Notes: generated from the letters alone by a model not told the origin. Counted from the first letter of the stretch, positions 38,383 through 51,884 are shown. The stretch is 64,000 nt of DNA from Adenophora triphylla var. japonica (GCA_022495995.1 JAFEMH010002508.1:108501-172500), one strand, 5' to 3'. Program-made: numbers and translations.

Positions 38383-40910
38383 CTCATGTGGGGACTAAGG
38401 AACCGATTTAGTAGGAACACAATTCAGTGTAACCGCGTTATTCCTAATGCTTATCCTCAAAAGGAATTAGGAAAGTCAACTCGACACATCATCGAATGAA
38501 CCATGTCCTACAAGGTTCAATTCCTCCTTTTCAGATACACCATACAATGCGGTGTTCCGGGTGGAGTCACCTCTGAAACGATTTCATAGTTTTGAGATGA
38601 TTTTCAAATTCTTGGCTCAAATATCCATCACCTCGATCTAATCGAAGTACTTAATAGTCTTGCCTAGTTGTTTTGTACTTCATCTTGAAATGTTCGAAAC
38701 ATCTCAAACGATTCACCTTTGGACTTCATCAGATAGACATAGTCATATCTAGATAAGTCTTTAGTGAAATGTGATGAAATACCGAAGTCTTCCCCTAGCA
38801 ATGCTACTTAGTGATCCACATACATCTCATGTATAATGACCAATAAGTCATTAGCCCTCCCACTACTCTTAGTGTAGGGTGGTTTGGTCAATAATCCCAA
38901 TAAATAAGTGAATGAACGCTCGCCGAAAATTAATGTTTGAAAAGGAAAATAAAGGAGTCGCCACGCCATGCTTAAGAGGTTCACTTTGAAAAACCTATGA
39001 AAGTGAACGGGTTCGGGGGTCAGGTTACATGTTGGGAAGAACCGAGAGTTCACCCAACACGCCTCGTCCGTAGACGAGTCTTTCTAATTGAACATCCAAG
39101 CAATTCATGAGTGTGTGCAAATATTGATAATGAACAAGAGTGACAAACATGCATTTTATTAATATGAATTGAAACTTACAACTTGTGAGCCAATTTATTT
39201 AGGGAGGCCACATCCCTACTACAACAATTTAGAACAGATTACAAAAGGAAATGGTTCCTGCAAACAGGCATGATGTGTCGCATGACACATGATACAGGTG
39301 ACCAGACGTGTCGCGTGACACAGGATCACCCATGCACAATGTGTCGCGTGACCCACAATGACCATTTGCAGGAACTTACAAATATGAACACCAGATCAAC
39401 AATAATCAACACAGATCTAATTAAATGAACATATTAGATTCGAAAAGTAGAATTAACAACAAATCGACCCCGGGAGTGTGGATATGGATAGATCCACACC
39501 CCTTGGGGTTTATACACCAAATTCAAGCAATATCCAACAATGAAAGCTCAATTACTCAGATTAATCAAGTTAAACAGAGAGATTGCGATTGGGATTCAGT
39601 AATCTAGACGGATAGAGTCTGATTACTGAATCCAAGAGAAAGTAAACAAGAGAATTAGAAAGGAATTAGATAGAAGAGAGAGAAGAGGGGTTTGAGAATT
39701 GTTACCCTTGTTGCTTCCACGAATTCTGTATCAAGTTAGATACAGAATCCTTCAATTGCAGCTTCTGGTCCTGGGAGGCTTGGGAAAATTGGTGCAAGGT
39801 AGATCTAAGGTTTGGTTTAGGAAGGGGGTTTGAATTGGAGGGAATTGGGGTAGGTTGAAGGGAGAAGAGAGAGAGGATTGTGTTTGGGGTGCTTTGTTAC
39901 GACGCAATTTCTGCAGAGTAACACTAGGTTAGGTTGGGATCCATTTCTAAAAGGGGGAGGGTCTTATTTATAGGCTGCAGTTAGTGGTCATCTTGTGTCG
40001 CACGACCATACGCAACCACTTTCCATGCCTCGACTTGTCGCGTGACACAAGGTGGTACCAACCGTTTTTGGCGCCAAAACCAGTTTTTGGAACATTCAGG
40101 CCTAAATACCTAAAAAGTCCAAAAAGGTTTATTCCCAACAAGTCCCTTGGCATGAGCAAGGTACCAAAAGGTACTTCCTTCGCGGGAAACTTATGAGATG
40201 TTTTCGGAAGTCTCGGGATAGGCCGGGAATTTACCAAAACGCCCCTTAATGCAATTTTATTACATTAAAATGCACCTAAAAGGGTTGCGAATTGGATTGG
40301 CGTACTTACAATAAGATCCACATTCCTCAAATGATTCATGGTCATATGAGTCTAAAAGTCCATGTTAATGGAGTTTAGATATATGTTTCTTATTTATTTG
40401 ACCAAGCCGACAATGTCATATGAACGCGTTGTTCATATTATTCGGTTCAGAATTCCCATTTATATTTTAGATATATTCAACATTATTTTGTTTCTTAACA
40501 TCAAGGATATGAAGACCATTCAATGACATATGCAATACAATAAGACATATCATTAAATAAATATAAAACTTCTTATTGAAAATAAGAAAATTATATCCTT
40601 CATCATCCATTTAAGAAACATAAATAATACTCCTACTCAAATCCGAAACGTAGTCATACTTGTTCAAAACAAGTACTACTTCACAAGGTAAAGTGACTTC
40701 ATAAGTCCCTATGGCTAATGTAGCAACCCTTGCTTCATTCTTATGCATAGGTTTAACTTACCTTCTTTGAGTAGCTTTCTATTATTTGTTCCTTACACAT
40801 TTAAACAAATGTGGGATCCAATCCGGTATCATATACCCAAGAACAAGAAGTTAAAAGGAAAATATCTATCATATAGATACTTGAAGTAGTAGCAATCATA
40901 TTGTCCTTCT

Positions 40911-41144
40911 TCACCTTTTAGGCCTTCCTAGTAAGTCTTGCAACTTTGCTTCCAATAACAATCTTATTGTAATGACAGCAAACTGCATCCTTTTGAGACA
41001 CTTTGGGTTTAGCCTCTTCGGCTTTGCAACTTTTGCCTTAGGTTCAGCAACCTTTGCTTTACCTACTTTTCCTTCCCTTTCGAACCCCTTTCTTGTGTTA
41101 ACCATTAACACACTTGCGGATTGTTCCTTTTGCATCTCATGCAA
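40911..41144 (-). pseudogene. copia gag basic-region fragment (B)
   Basis: SVLMVNTRKGFEREGK then a Lys/Ala-rich run, as at 12680-12913. The CACTA insertion lies 80 bp away, on the N-terminal side of gag. Confidence 0.55.
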
Positions 41145-41540
41145 TAAAAGCCTTGACCAAAAGAAGTTTCCTTTGTGCGGTGTGCTAGAACAAAAGCAGT
41201 TTCCATGTGTTCAAGGTTCTTCACACTACAAGAAAACTGACAGATACTGACGAAAATTAGTGACATAAATAAATCCGTCACTAATACCGACGGATTAGTG
41301 ACGAAATAGCAACGACCTGGGGTGAAAAACAAAAAACGAAATTAGGACGAGATTACCGACGGATTTAGTGACGGATATGCCGACGGATTCCATTTCGTCT
41401 CTAATTCGTCACCATTTTGGCGCCAAAAATTTGCGCACTTTTTTACCGACGAATTTGTGACGGAATGGCGACGAATATTTTTACTGACGGATTTGAGTCG
41501 TTGCTAAATTATTTAAAATAAATATTAAATTTATATTTTA

Positions 41541-42180
41541 GGTTAGCGACGGATTAGTGACGGATTTAATTACCGACGGATTAAAATCCGTCGGTAAATT
41601 AATTACATATTATTACCGACGGATTTGAGTCGTTGCTAAATTATTTAAAATAATCATTAAATTTATATTTTAGGTTAGCGACGGATTAGTGACGGAATTA
41701 ATTACCGACGGATTAAAATCCGTCGGTAAATTATTTAAAATAATTATTAAATTTATATTTTAGGTTAGCGACGGATTAGTGACAGATTTGATTACCGACG
41801 GATTAAAATCCGTCGGTAAATTAATTACATATTATTACCGACGAATTTGAGTCGTTGCTAAATTATTTAAAATAATTATTAAATTTATATTTTAGGTTAG
41901 CGACGGATTAGTGACGGATTTGATTACCTACGGATTAAAATCCGTCGGTAAATCAATTACATATTATTACTGACGGATTTGAGTCGTTGCTAAATTATTT
42001 AAAATAATTATTAAATTTATATTTTAGGTTAGCGACGGATTAGTGACGGATTTAATTACCGACGGATTATAATTCGTCGGTAAATTAATTACATATTGTT
42101 ACCGACGGATTTCAGTCGTTGCTAAATTATTCAAAATAATTATTAAATTTATATTTTAGGTTAGCGACGGATTAGTGACA
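41541..42180. repeat. 132-bp subterminal tandem repeats (left)
   Basis: Units start ggttagcgacggattagtga at 41541, 41673, 41763, 41895, 42027 and 42159. The spacing is 132 bp except for one 90-bp unit. Each contains ccgacggat...atccgtcgg inverted words. These are the kind of repeats bound by CACTA-encoded proteins in other elements; that role is inferred here. Confidence 0.85.
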
Positions 42181-42184
42181 GATT

Positions 42185-43070
42185 TTTTATATAAAAAAGT
42201 TAAGAATTTTTAAAGAAATAAAAGTATATAATAGAAGAGGGACGGACAATAACATATAAACTTTTTTAATTTTTTATATTTTTTTTTGGATGAATAAAAT
42301 TATTTGAGATTTTGGTTAGTAGTGGATTTTTTTACAAATAAAAAAACTATACATTTATAAATAAAAAATTAAAGAATTTTACCCGTCCCTGATTTCTTTA
42401 TTATACTTTCATTTGTTTATTTTTTATATCCAACTTTTTTATATCACTTTTTTTTTAAAAAAAATAATACTAAAAAATGTCCAATATATTTATTTATGTT
42501 CATAAAAAATAAAAAAAACTATACATTTATAAATAAAAATTAAAGAATTTTACCCGTCCCTGATTTCTTTATTATACTTTCATTTGTTTATTAATTTTCT
42601 AACTTTTTTTATATAACTTTTTGAAAAAAAACTTCAATTCTAAAAAATGTCTAAAATAATTATTTATATTCATAAAAAATTAAAAAATATATACATTTAT
42701 AAATAAAAATAAAAAATTTTTACCTGTCCTTGATTTCTTTATTATACTTTCATTTGTTTATTTTTTTTCTAACTTTTTTTATATAACTTTTTGAAAAAAA
42801 CTTCAATATTAAAAAACGTCCAAAATATTTATTGATATTCATAAAAAATAAAAAAACTATACATTTAGGGTATAGGGTATAGTGTATATGGTATAGTATA
42901 TAGTGTATAGGGTATAGAGTATAGTGTATAGGATATAGGGTATAGGATATAGGATATAGGATATAGGATTTATTGTATAGGGGTATAGGGTATAAAGTAT
43001 AGGATATAGGGTATAGGGTATAGTATATAAGCTATAGGGTATAAGGTATATGGTATAGTATATATGTTAA
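42185..43070. repeat. AT-rich satellite and TATAGGG array (left)
   Basis: Satellite units (attttacccgtccctgattt, ctttattatactttcatttg) run to about 42865, then a TATAGGGTATAG-type array to 43070. Inverted relative to 25320-26520. Confidence 0.8.
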
Positions 43071-43074
43071 GAAT

Positions 43075-43533
43075 AGTGAAATTCTTGATCTTAATTTCTT
43101 AGAGCTTTATCAATCAATATTGTGAATCTAGACTGTGTCAGTTAGGTTTAGGTATTGATTAGGGGAATAGGTGAGTGTGTCACTGCTTATAACCATTAAT
43201 AAGAAAGAAATAGGGGTTGAAATATATTCCGGATCAAGTGAATGGGGAGGAAGGGAAAGAAATTGTGCCAATGATATTGAATTGATAAACGGGGATGGAA
43301 ACAAATCTGAAGTGCTTGCCTTTAATTGTTTTACAACTTAGTTTTAATTTCTGTTTTAGGAATTTAATTAAAATCAAACAAACCCCCAATCTTGTCAAGT
43401 GACAATTGTGCAACCGAATAACCGTTCTTCAGTGGATCGACCCTGGACTTGTCCTAGCTGCAGTTTTTGTAGCCGAGTATAGTCTTGGTAATTAATTAAT
43501 TTGTAGGCGTGCGACTTTAGACCTATCAAATTT
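43075..43533 (+). repeat. 5' LTR remnant (gypsy), U5 side
   Basis: Contains gtggatcgaccctggacttg, a stretch seen near the LTR end of plant Athila-type elements, and stops immediately before the PBS. The U3 side is missing; sequence starts abruptly after the TATAGGG array. Confidence 0.6.
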
Positions 43534-43666
43534 TGGCGCCGTTGCCGGGGAACGGTGTTTATTTGTTTGCACTCTTATTCTTTTCTTAATCTATTTCTTT
43601 TTCTTTTTCTTTTTTCCTGTTTAGTGCTCATTATTATTTTTGTCATCTTGTGGTGTGGAACCTTTT

Positions 43667-44520
43667 ATGGTCCATACCCGTTCTGCTAATCAATTTGTTA
43701 GTCCATTTGTTCCAGAAGTTGAAAGATATTTCAGGTACAGGAGGAATTTGCAGCGAAACGAGATGAATAATAATAACGGTGGGAACGATGATGGTCCGGA
43801 GGTTGTGAACAATGGGGGTAATGGAAGAGGTAATAATAATAATAATCCCCCACCTCGGACATTGAGGCAAAGGATTGCTCCTAACTGGAATGAGCAACCA
43901 CAAGCAGTACTATTTCCTGATTTACCGGCTGGGGTTACTTTTGAGTTGAAGCCGGGGTTGTTGAACCAGTTGTCCCATTTTCATGGTATACCAGGGGAGA
44001 ATCCTAATCAGCATATAGCCCAGTTTGTGCAGATATGCAAGAGCATGAGGCCAGCTGCATTGCCTCTTGAGCAGTTATTGTTGAGGGCGTTTTCCTTTAC
44101 TCTTAAGGACAACGCGAATGCATGGTACTACCACTTGCCACCGAATAGCATTACATCTTGGCAGCAGTTGAAGGAGGTATTCCTTGATGAGTTCTTTCCT
44201 CCGGATCAGATCAATGTCATGAAGAGGGACATCAGCAACATGGAGCAATGGGCCGATGAATCATTATATGACTATCACAACCGGTTCTACAAGCTCGCGT
44301 AAGCTGTCCGTATCATGGTTTTGATGATGAGCAGCTTATTGTTTACTTCTATGGGGGATTGACTGTGCAGGACAAACGATGGGTGGATTCTGCTTGTGGA
44401 GGTAGTATTCTGAATAAAACTACCAGGGATGCAGAGCAGTTGATAGAGGAACTAGCTAAAAGCACAAGGACTCATGGGAGGAGGTCTAGCGTTAGACAAG
44501 TCGTCTTTGCGGATCAGTGA
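43667..44520 (+). pseudogene. gypsy gag (frameshifted)
   Basis: MVHTRSANQF at 43667 begins the gag; an upstream in-frame ATG at 43640 is less likely. LKPGLLNQLSHFHGIPGENP and the core with AWYYHLPPNSITSWQQLKEV, then an EFFPP motif, belong to the retrotransposon gag domain. A stop after YKLA (44302) is followed in another frame by CPYHGFDDEQLIVYFYGGL, so a single indel near 44300 breaks it. Gag continues past 44520 with a zinc knuckle. Confidence 0.85.
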
Positions 44521-44546
44521 TGCAACGAGTGAGTTGAAGACTCGAG

Positions 44547-45244
44547 TTGGAAGATGTTAAAAGTACTGTCAAGACTTTGGTTTTGGGTCAACAACCTCGT
44601 GCATGTGGTATATGTAATGATGTGACTCACCCGACTGATTCTTGTCCTACTCTTCAGACGAAGGAGGTGGTAGATGTCAATGCTATAGGGTTCAATCAGC
44701 AGGGTCAGAGGCCACCACAGTTCAATTACAATGCTGCGAATAATGTTCATCCGAACCTTAGGTATGGTCCATCGCAGGGTCAACAAGGTTTCTGCATACC
44801 GTTCAATAATCAACAGGGGTTTCCACAGGTCAAGATCAAGGTAACCAGCCTTAATCGTATAGAGCACCGGTGGGCAGTGCAGCCAGCTGGAGGACAGCTC
44901 ACACGTAAGATATGTTCCGTACACTGGCTCAGAGTATGACCACCTTATCCAACGGTTTTCAGCAGTATCAGCAGAGGACCGATATGAGTATCAGCGGTCT
45001 TGAGAGACAGATGGGGCAGATTGCAGATGCTGTGGGTAGGTTGGAGGCTCAGAATTCGGGGAAGTTACCATCTAGAACTGAACCGAATCCGAAGTCTAAT
45101 GTTAGTGCAATGACTTTGCGTAGTGGAAAGAAGCTAGAGGAAGTGGTTGTCGAAGAGGAGCCCGAGCTAGTGGTTGAGAGAGTTACACCTGAGGTGAAGA
45201 CTCCAGAAAAGGAGAAGAGTACTGCACCAGTATTTCCTGTATGA
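44547..45244 (+). pseudogene. gypsy gag C-terminus with zinc knuckle (frameshifted)
   Basis: CGICNDVTHPTDSC (about 44607-44648) is a C-x2-C-x4-H-x4-C knuckle. After another frame change near 44920, the segment ISGLERQMGQIADAVGRLE, then SVSAMTLRSGKK-like (NVSAMTLRSGKK here), is typical of Athila-type gag C-termini. Ends at a stop at 45244. Confidence 0.75.
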
Positions 45245-45504
45245 GCCGCCCCGTTTCCGTATGCATTTAGGGAGGACAGAAAGCCGGAGCCTGATAAGGC
45301 TATCTTTGACACGTTCAAAAGGCTCGAGGTGAATATTCCGTTTCTTGATCTTCTACAGTCGGTTCCAAGGTATGCGAAGTTCTTGAAAGAGTTGTGCACT
45401 ATGAAGAGGAATCAGAAGGAGCGGAGTCAGAAAAAGGTAAAGATCAGTGAGCATGTGTCTCATAGCCTATCGAAGAGGATGCCGAAAAAGTGTAGTGATC
45501 CTGC

Positions 45505-46506
45505 ATGTTCGTGATTCCGGTGTCTCTTGGGGATAATTCGGAGCATATGGCTATGCTTGACTTGGGGGCTTCAATCAACGTCATGCCCTATGCGTTGTTT
45601 GAGAACCTAAAGTTGGGACCTTTACAAGACACTCGGGTGATTATACAGCTTGCCGACAGATCCAATGCATACCCTAAGGGGTTGATTGAGGATGTTCTAG
45701 TTCGGGTTGGTAAGCTCATTTTTCCTGCAGATTTTTATGTATTGGAGATGGATACGGATCCTAAGGCTCCCATTCTGTTAGGGAGGCCTTTCATGTCGAC
45801 TGCTCGTACCAAGTTGGATGTCACTAATGGGTCGTTGACTATGGAGTTTGATGGGCAACGAATGGAGTTCAATATCTTTGATGCCATGAAGTACCCTAAG
45901 GATGTGCACTCGGTGAACTTCATTGATGTAGTTGAGCCCATAGCTCAAGAGGTATTCGATGTATGCGGAGGAGATGATGACATGAATTCGGTGTTGGAAA
46001 ATGCGTTGGAGTATGCCGGGTTAGAGTTTGACATTTCCGACGAGATGAAGGAAGCGGTGATGAGCCTTTCTGAGGATGCCATGTATGTCTCACCACCGAG
46101 TTATGGTCGTTTACAGTTGGAGATGCCACCGGAGAAACCATTGCCATCTGTTGAGAAGGCACCTGTTCTTGAATTGAAGCCCCTTCCCGAGAGTTTGAAA
46201 TATGCCTTCTTGGGTGAAGGGAAGACACTTCCTGTGGTGATCTCTAGTGTTCTGACGGAGGAGCAAGAGAAGAAATTAGTTGATGTGATCCGGGAGCGGA
46301 AAGAAGCGATTGGGTGGACTATTGCCGACATCAAGGGCATAAGTCCTTCTTTATGTACTCACCAGATTTTACTAGAGGAGGGTGCTAAGCCGGTAAGGCA
46401 ACCGCAGAGGAGGTTGAACCCACCTATGATGGAGGTGGTGAAGAAGGAAGTTTTGAAGTTGCTGCAGATGGGGATCATATATGCCATATCGATAAGTGAG
46501 CGGTGA
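45505..46506 (+). pseudogene. gypsy aspartic protease and start of RT
   Basis: MLDLGASINVMP (about 45553-45590) carries the catalytic D-x-G-A-S with Leu at the variable place, then ILLGRPF, a conserved flap-side motif. The frame runs on through a linker into the RT N-terminus (EVLKLLQMGIIYAIS) and ends in a stop at 46506, where related elements continue, so it is broken there. Confidence 0.85.
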
Positions 46507-49073
46507 GTCCTACTCAATGTGTAGCCAAGCGGTGGAATCACCGCTCGTCATCAACCACAAGGGCGAGTTGGTCCCAACCCGGGAGCAAACGGGATGGCGT
46601 GTTTGTATTGATCTTCGTCGGCTGAATGAGGTAACTAGGAAAGATCACTTCCCCCTCCCATTTATTGATCAAATGTTGGAAAGGCTTGCCGGAAGGGCAT
46701 ATTATTGTTTTCTTGATGGGTATTCCGGGTATTTTCAAATACCAATTGCACCGGAAGACCAAGAGAGACCACTTTTACTTGCCCCTTCGGCACCTTTGCC
46801 TATCGGAGGATGCCCTTTGGTTTATGCCTGCGACTTTTCAAAGGTGTATGATGAGCATCTTCTCCGATTTTGTAGAGAATTTTATGGAGGTTTTCATGGA
46901 TGACTTCACCGTCCATGGAGACTCGTTCGACCAATGTCTTGCTCACCTTGCTTTAGTTCTTGACCGATGTGTTGAAACAAATTTGGTTTTAAATTTTGAA
47001 AAATGTCACTTCATGGTCGAGCAAGGCATTGTGTTAGGACATGTGGTTTCGAAAAAGGGTATTGAAGTGGATAAAGCAAAAATTGACATTATTTCCACAC
47101 TTCCTTACCCTACAAATGTGCGTGAAGTGCGGTCGTTCCTTGGGCATGCGGGGTTCTACCGTCGCTTCATAAAAGATTTTTCGAAAATTGCATCACCTCT
47201 ATGCACCTTGTTGCAAAAAGAGGTGGATTTTAAATTTGATGATAATTGCAAGAAAGCATTTGATGAGTTGAAGGGTAGGTTGACATCTACGCCTATTATT
47301 CAAGCCCCCAATTGGTCTCTACCTTTTGAGATCATGTGTGATGCGAGTGATTATGCTGTGGGGGCAGTTTTGGGTCAAAAAGTGGATCGTGCCTCTCATG
47401 TGATTTATTATGCATCTATGACTTTAAATGAGGCACAAAGAAATTACTTCACTACAGAGAAAGAGATGTTAGCGGTGGTCTTTGCATTAGAAAAGTTTAG
47501 GTCCTATTTGCTTGGGACCAAAATCATTGTGTACACCGATCATGCTGCTCTTAGGTATTTGATGTCTAAGAAAGAGGCGAAACCGAGACTCATTCGGTGG
47601 ATCCTTCTGTTGAGTGAGTTTGACATAGAAGTCAAGGATAAAAAAGGGGCCGAAAATGTTGTGGCCGATCACTTGAGTCGTTTGGTGAGAGAGGATGACA
47701 AGCCTTATAAGCAAGCTCCTATTAGGGGCGAGTTTCCTGATGAGGCTTTGTGGGCGGTGAAGGAAGTGTTCCCTTGGTATGCGAATTTGGTGAACTTTTT
47801 GGTCTCTAATAAAATACCCCCACTATTGTCTAAATCCAAGAGAGACAAAATCCGCAGTGAGACTAAATATTATGTGTGGGACGAACCAAACTTGTGGAAG
47901 CATTGCGCTGACCAAGTCATTCGTAGATGTGTCCCGGAAAATGAGATGGCCTCGATCCTAAAGTTCTGTCATGAGTACGCATGTGGTGGTCACTTTGGTG
48001 CCAAGAATACCGCTAGGAAAGTGTTAGACAGTGGCTTCTTTTGGCCAAAGTTGTTCATGGATGCCACTGCCTTTTGTAAGTCTTGTGACCGGTGCCAACG
48101 TGTTGGAAATATAGGACGCCGCAATGAGATGCCACAAAACATCGTAATGAATTGCGAAATTTTTGATGTATGGGGGATTGACTTTATGGGTCCGTTCCCT
48201 ATTTCTTATGATTTTGTGTACATTTTGCTTGCAGTGGACTACGTTTCCAAGTGGGTCGAAGCGATCCCAACACGCACCGATGATTCTAAAGTGGTGGTGA
48301 ATTTTCTCAAGAGTAATGTTGTGTCTAGATTTGGGATGCCTAGGGCCTTGATTAGTGATAGGGGAACTCATTTTTGCAATAGGATGGTGGAGGCCTTGGT
48401 TAAGAAGTATAATATCACTCATAAGGTCTCTACCGCCTATCATCCCCAAACGAATGGCCAGGCCGAGGTGTCCAATAGGGAAATCAAGTCCATCCTCGAA
48501 AAAACCGTGAACCCGAATAGGAAAGACTGGAGTCTTAGGTTAGAGGATGCTTTATGGGCATACCGAACGGCCTACAAGACACCTATTGGTATGTCCCCAT
48601 ATCGATTGGTGTTTGGGAAACCATGTCACTTGCCCGTGGAATTAGAACACAAAGCATTTTGGGCAATTAAAAAGTTCAATATGAACTTGGACGGGTCCGG
48701 TGAGGAGAGAAAATTACAATTAAATGAACTAGATGAGATCCGGAGAGAGGCCTACGAAAATAATTTGTCTTATAAGGAGCGAGCAAAAGCGTGGCACGAC
48801 AAAATGATTTTAAGGAGGGACTTCAAGGTTGGCCAAAAAGTCCTCCTATTTGACTCCCGCTTGCGCTTGTTTCCCGGTAAATTGAGGTCCCGGTGGACCG
48901 GTCCCTATTTGGTGAGGGAGGTATTCCCACATGGTGCGATTGTGATCGCTAGTCTTTCCGGAGACCAAGAGTTTAAGGTAAATGGGCAAAGGTTGAAGCC
49001 TTATTTTGATGGGAGTGATATTACTGTTGAGGATTTGGAGATGGTGGATCTATACGATCCTAAGTATGATTGA
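46496..49073 (+). pseudogene. gypsy RT - RNase H - integrase
   Basis: RT begins in one frame ([20 protein letters not shown], 46590-46760) and shifts at least once near 46770-46850 to the frame that stays open to 49073. The RT active site reads FMDDF (about 46895). RNase H starts [14 protein letters not shown] (about 47335) and includes [10 protein letters not shown]. Integrase has an H2C2 finger (HEYACGGH ... CKSCDRC, 47970-48095), then core residues in [17 protein letters not shown] and the [12 protein letters not shown] block, giving D, D and E. No chromodomain follows, as expected for the Athila lineage. Confidence 0.88.
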
Positions 49074-50200
49074 GCCATATGCTATGCCGGGGGCATTAAA
49101 CCCGACATTTGGTCTAGCTAAAGACGGTAAAGAACCTTAAGGGCGGCTTACCGGAAGGCAACCCGGATTTTCATTGTTTATTTCGTTGTTTATTGCTTTG
49201 TTAGTTTGGTTTATTTCCATTTTGTATAGAATTGGTGCTGCTAAAGGTTTTTGTTGGTATGAGAGTAGAGCAAAATTGCTTGGGACTGTTTCTTTAAAAA
49301 AAAAAAAAAAAGTTTCTGGAATTTTGGAGCGTCCACTCCCAAGTTTAGGGAGCGTACGCTCCCATTTTACAGAAACTCTACGTGGTTTTGAGCAGTTTGG
49401 GACGTGCTAATTATTTACGGACAGAAAATAAAAAAAAAAAAGGGGTGAAGGTCATATTTTGCAAAACTCTTCTTATTCCCTTCTCCTCCCAAACTCCTCC
49501 TTCTTCCTTCTTTACTTCCCTCCTCCTCCACCATTAACACCACCCCACCACACCAAAACCGTCCGCCTCCTTTTCTCTCTCTCATCTTCATCTTCTTCTT
49601 CCTTTTCCTTCCCTCTCTCCATAAACCGCACCACCCCCACCATCTTCCCCACCAATTTCGGCCCCCCATTAAACCTCTCTCTCTCTCTACCTTATACCCA
49701 CAAATTGCGCCCATTAGCCCCGAATTGAACCTACCCACCGCCTCCCCCTTCAATTTCGACCTCATACACACTCTTCCCTTCCCTCAAATTCGTCATCGAG
49801 CCAAGAAATAGAAAACCCTAGAATTTTCGAATTTGGGATGTTTGAAAGATCTCAGGAAGCTGTGTTTTGGTGATACAAGGTGGAGCCCGGAGGTGTGGGG
49901 AAAGCATATTAAGGTAAATGTCTAAATTAATTCCTTGTTGAGCATTAAATTTCTTGGGGAGCTGTGGGGGTTCGGTTGATTTTGAGCGGAGATTACTGCA
50001 TTGTGTTGGTGTTTATTTGTTGCTGAGATTGCGTTGTTTGGGTATTGAGAGAGTGTGAAAAAAAAAAATGACGAGAAGAAGAAGCTCGCAGAGACAGTTG
50101 AATGGGAAAGGTTGGCAATGGAAAACGTTCAAGGTGGTTCCGAGTCTATACCTGTCCTCCCTTCTACACTTGTGAACAGATGATGATTTAAAACCATTTT
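49074..50200 (+). other. gypsy 3' non-coding region
   Basis: Polypurine/poly-A runs at 49296 and 49430, a C-rich stretch (49480-49790) that keeps frames open on both strands, and a palindrome gggagcgtacgctccc near 49350. No protein family recognised. Confidence 0.5.
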
Positions 50201-50269
50201 GTGAAGCAATGAGAGTCTCTCAAGTAAGAAATCCTGTAGTGGCATCTACTGTTGGTGAGAAAAGGAAGG

Positions 50270-50803
50270 GTAAACTATATATGATAATGGAAATATGCCG
50301 CGCTTTTGATCAAAACTTCAAAGAACATCTTGATGGCATACGTCCAGGTGGTGATAACGTGTACAATGTGTTTGATAATCAACTTCCTGCTGCATTGAAA
50401 AGGTTGCACTTTGACAAGCAACTTTCAATGGAAAATGTAAGAAAGCTAATTACTGAAGCTGATGGATATCGGCCTCATCTAATAGCCCCTGAACAAGGAT
50501 ATCGCCGTCTCATTGAATCTACCTTAGTTACTATCAAAGGTCCTGCTGAGGCAGCTGTTGATGCGGTTCACGGTATACTGAAGGATCTGGTTCACAAGGC
50601 GATTAATGAAACTTCGGAGCTGAAGCAGTATCCCTCTCTTAGAGTAGATGTCACTACTGCAGCTTGTGAATCATTGGTTAGAATGAGGGATGAAAGCAAG
50701 AAAGCCACTAGACAGCTTGTCGAACTGGAGTGCAGTTACTTAACTGTTGATTTCTTTCGAAAGCTTCCTCAAGATATTGAGAAGGGTGGAAACGCTCAGT
50801 TGA
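50270..50803 (+). pseudogene. captured dynamin-related protein 1 (DRP1) middle-domain fragment, intronless
   Basis: About 178 codons match the dynamin central (stalk) region of plant DRP1 proteins, which act in clathrin-linked membrane scission and cell-plate formation: [66 protein letters not shown]. The GTPase domain and the GED are absent. The frame is open from 50209 to 50904 with no intron, whereas plant DRP1 genes are intron-rich, so it was probably picked up as spliced RNA by the gypsy element. It sits between integrase and the 3' LTR, in element orientation. Confidence 0.88.
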
Positions 50804-50998
50804 GGATGATGGATGATCGGGCGGAACGGAGGGATCAGAGGCGTATTGAGAGAGGAGTCCGTTTTGGTGCGGCCTCTCGGTCCTCTTGGCGATGCTCGCG
50901 TTGATGGTACTATCTTACTCTCCTTACGCTTTTTGATCTTTATTATGATTTTATTTGTCACACTGAGGACATTGTGAGATTGAAGCGTGGGGGAGGAG

Positions 50999-51884
50999 TA
51001 GGGATGGCAATTTGTCCGAATCCGATCCGTATCCGGGACGATCCGCACCGTAGCGGGGCGGGTTTGGTAGCATTTTTTGAAAACCCGGCGGGTCACGGGG
51101 CGGGTTCGGTTGCCACCCTCAACCCGCGGGCCCCGCCCGCCCGCATACTATTATATATATGTAATTACTATAATACCCTAACCCATTTTAATTATTACCC
51201 TTACCCCGTATGCATTCCCACATAATTTCCTTAAAATATTCTCCTACTCCGTAATTTAGGAGCCCAAACCTCGTGCTCTTCGGTCAAAAACCCTAGAAAT
51301 CGATTGGGCGCCTAGCTTGTCAGTCAAGAATCCTCATATCCCGACCCCCATTGTTAACAAACGATTCAATCCAAAGAAGATCTCTTCCTTTTCCCCCAAA
51401 GGTATGTACCTCAATCGAATCACTTATCTTCTTCCCTCGCTTAAATCTAATTATTGATTCTCATCCGCGCGCCTTTCTCACAAATGTCGATGTGATTATC
51501 TATATTTATATGGATACATTTTCAGGTATTTGTTACGTGAAGGGGTTTAACACTTTAGGTTTTGTTCGCATCCACATTTAGCTGAAATTATTGTTTTCTT
51601 TTCGTTTTGATTTGTCGAGTAATTTGGTTTGAAGGCTATGACCAAAGTAGGAATCGAATTTGTCCATTTGGGGACTTGATTTGAGTAATTCGCTGCACAT
51701 TAATCCCTAGCTAAAGCCCAAAAAACAATTGATTTTAGACACCAGTTGGCGGGGAGGGTCGGGGCGGGGCGGATGCGGGTTCTCCTGTTGGCGGGGCGGG
51801 GCGGGTTCGGTACTAGGGGGTTCTTTGAGGGGCGGGTACGGTTTTGGTCAAACCCGCCCCGTATCCGCCCCGTTGCCATCCCTA
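50999..51884. mobile_element. hAT element, non-autonomous
   Basis: 886 bp bounded by TAGGGATGGCAA...TTGCCATCCCTA with a perfect 8-bp duplication gggaggag (50991-50998, 51885-51892). The subterminal regions are very GC-rich (cgggg/ccccg words). No transposase. Inserted in the gypsy 3' region at its conserved gtgggggaggag stretch. Confidence 0.9.

Noticed and set aside
49459..49728. 89-codon Pro/Ser-rich frame and opposite 118-codon Gly-rich frame
   Set aside because: C-rich low-complexity stretch in the gypsy 3' region; both strands open, no domain.
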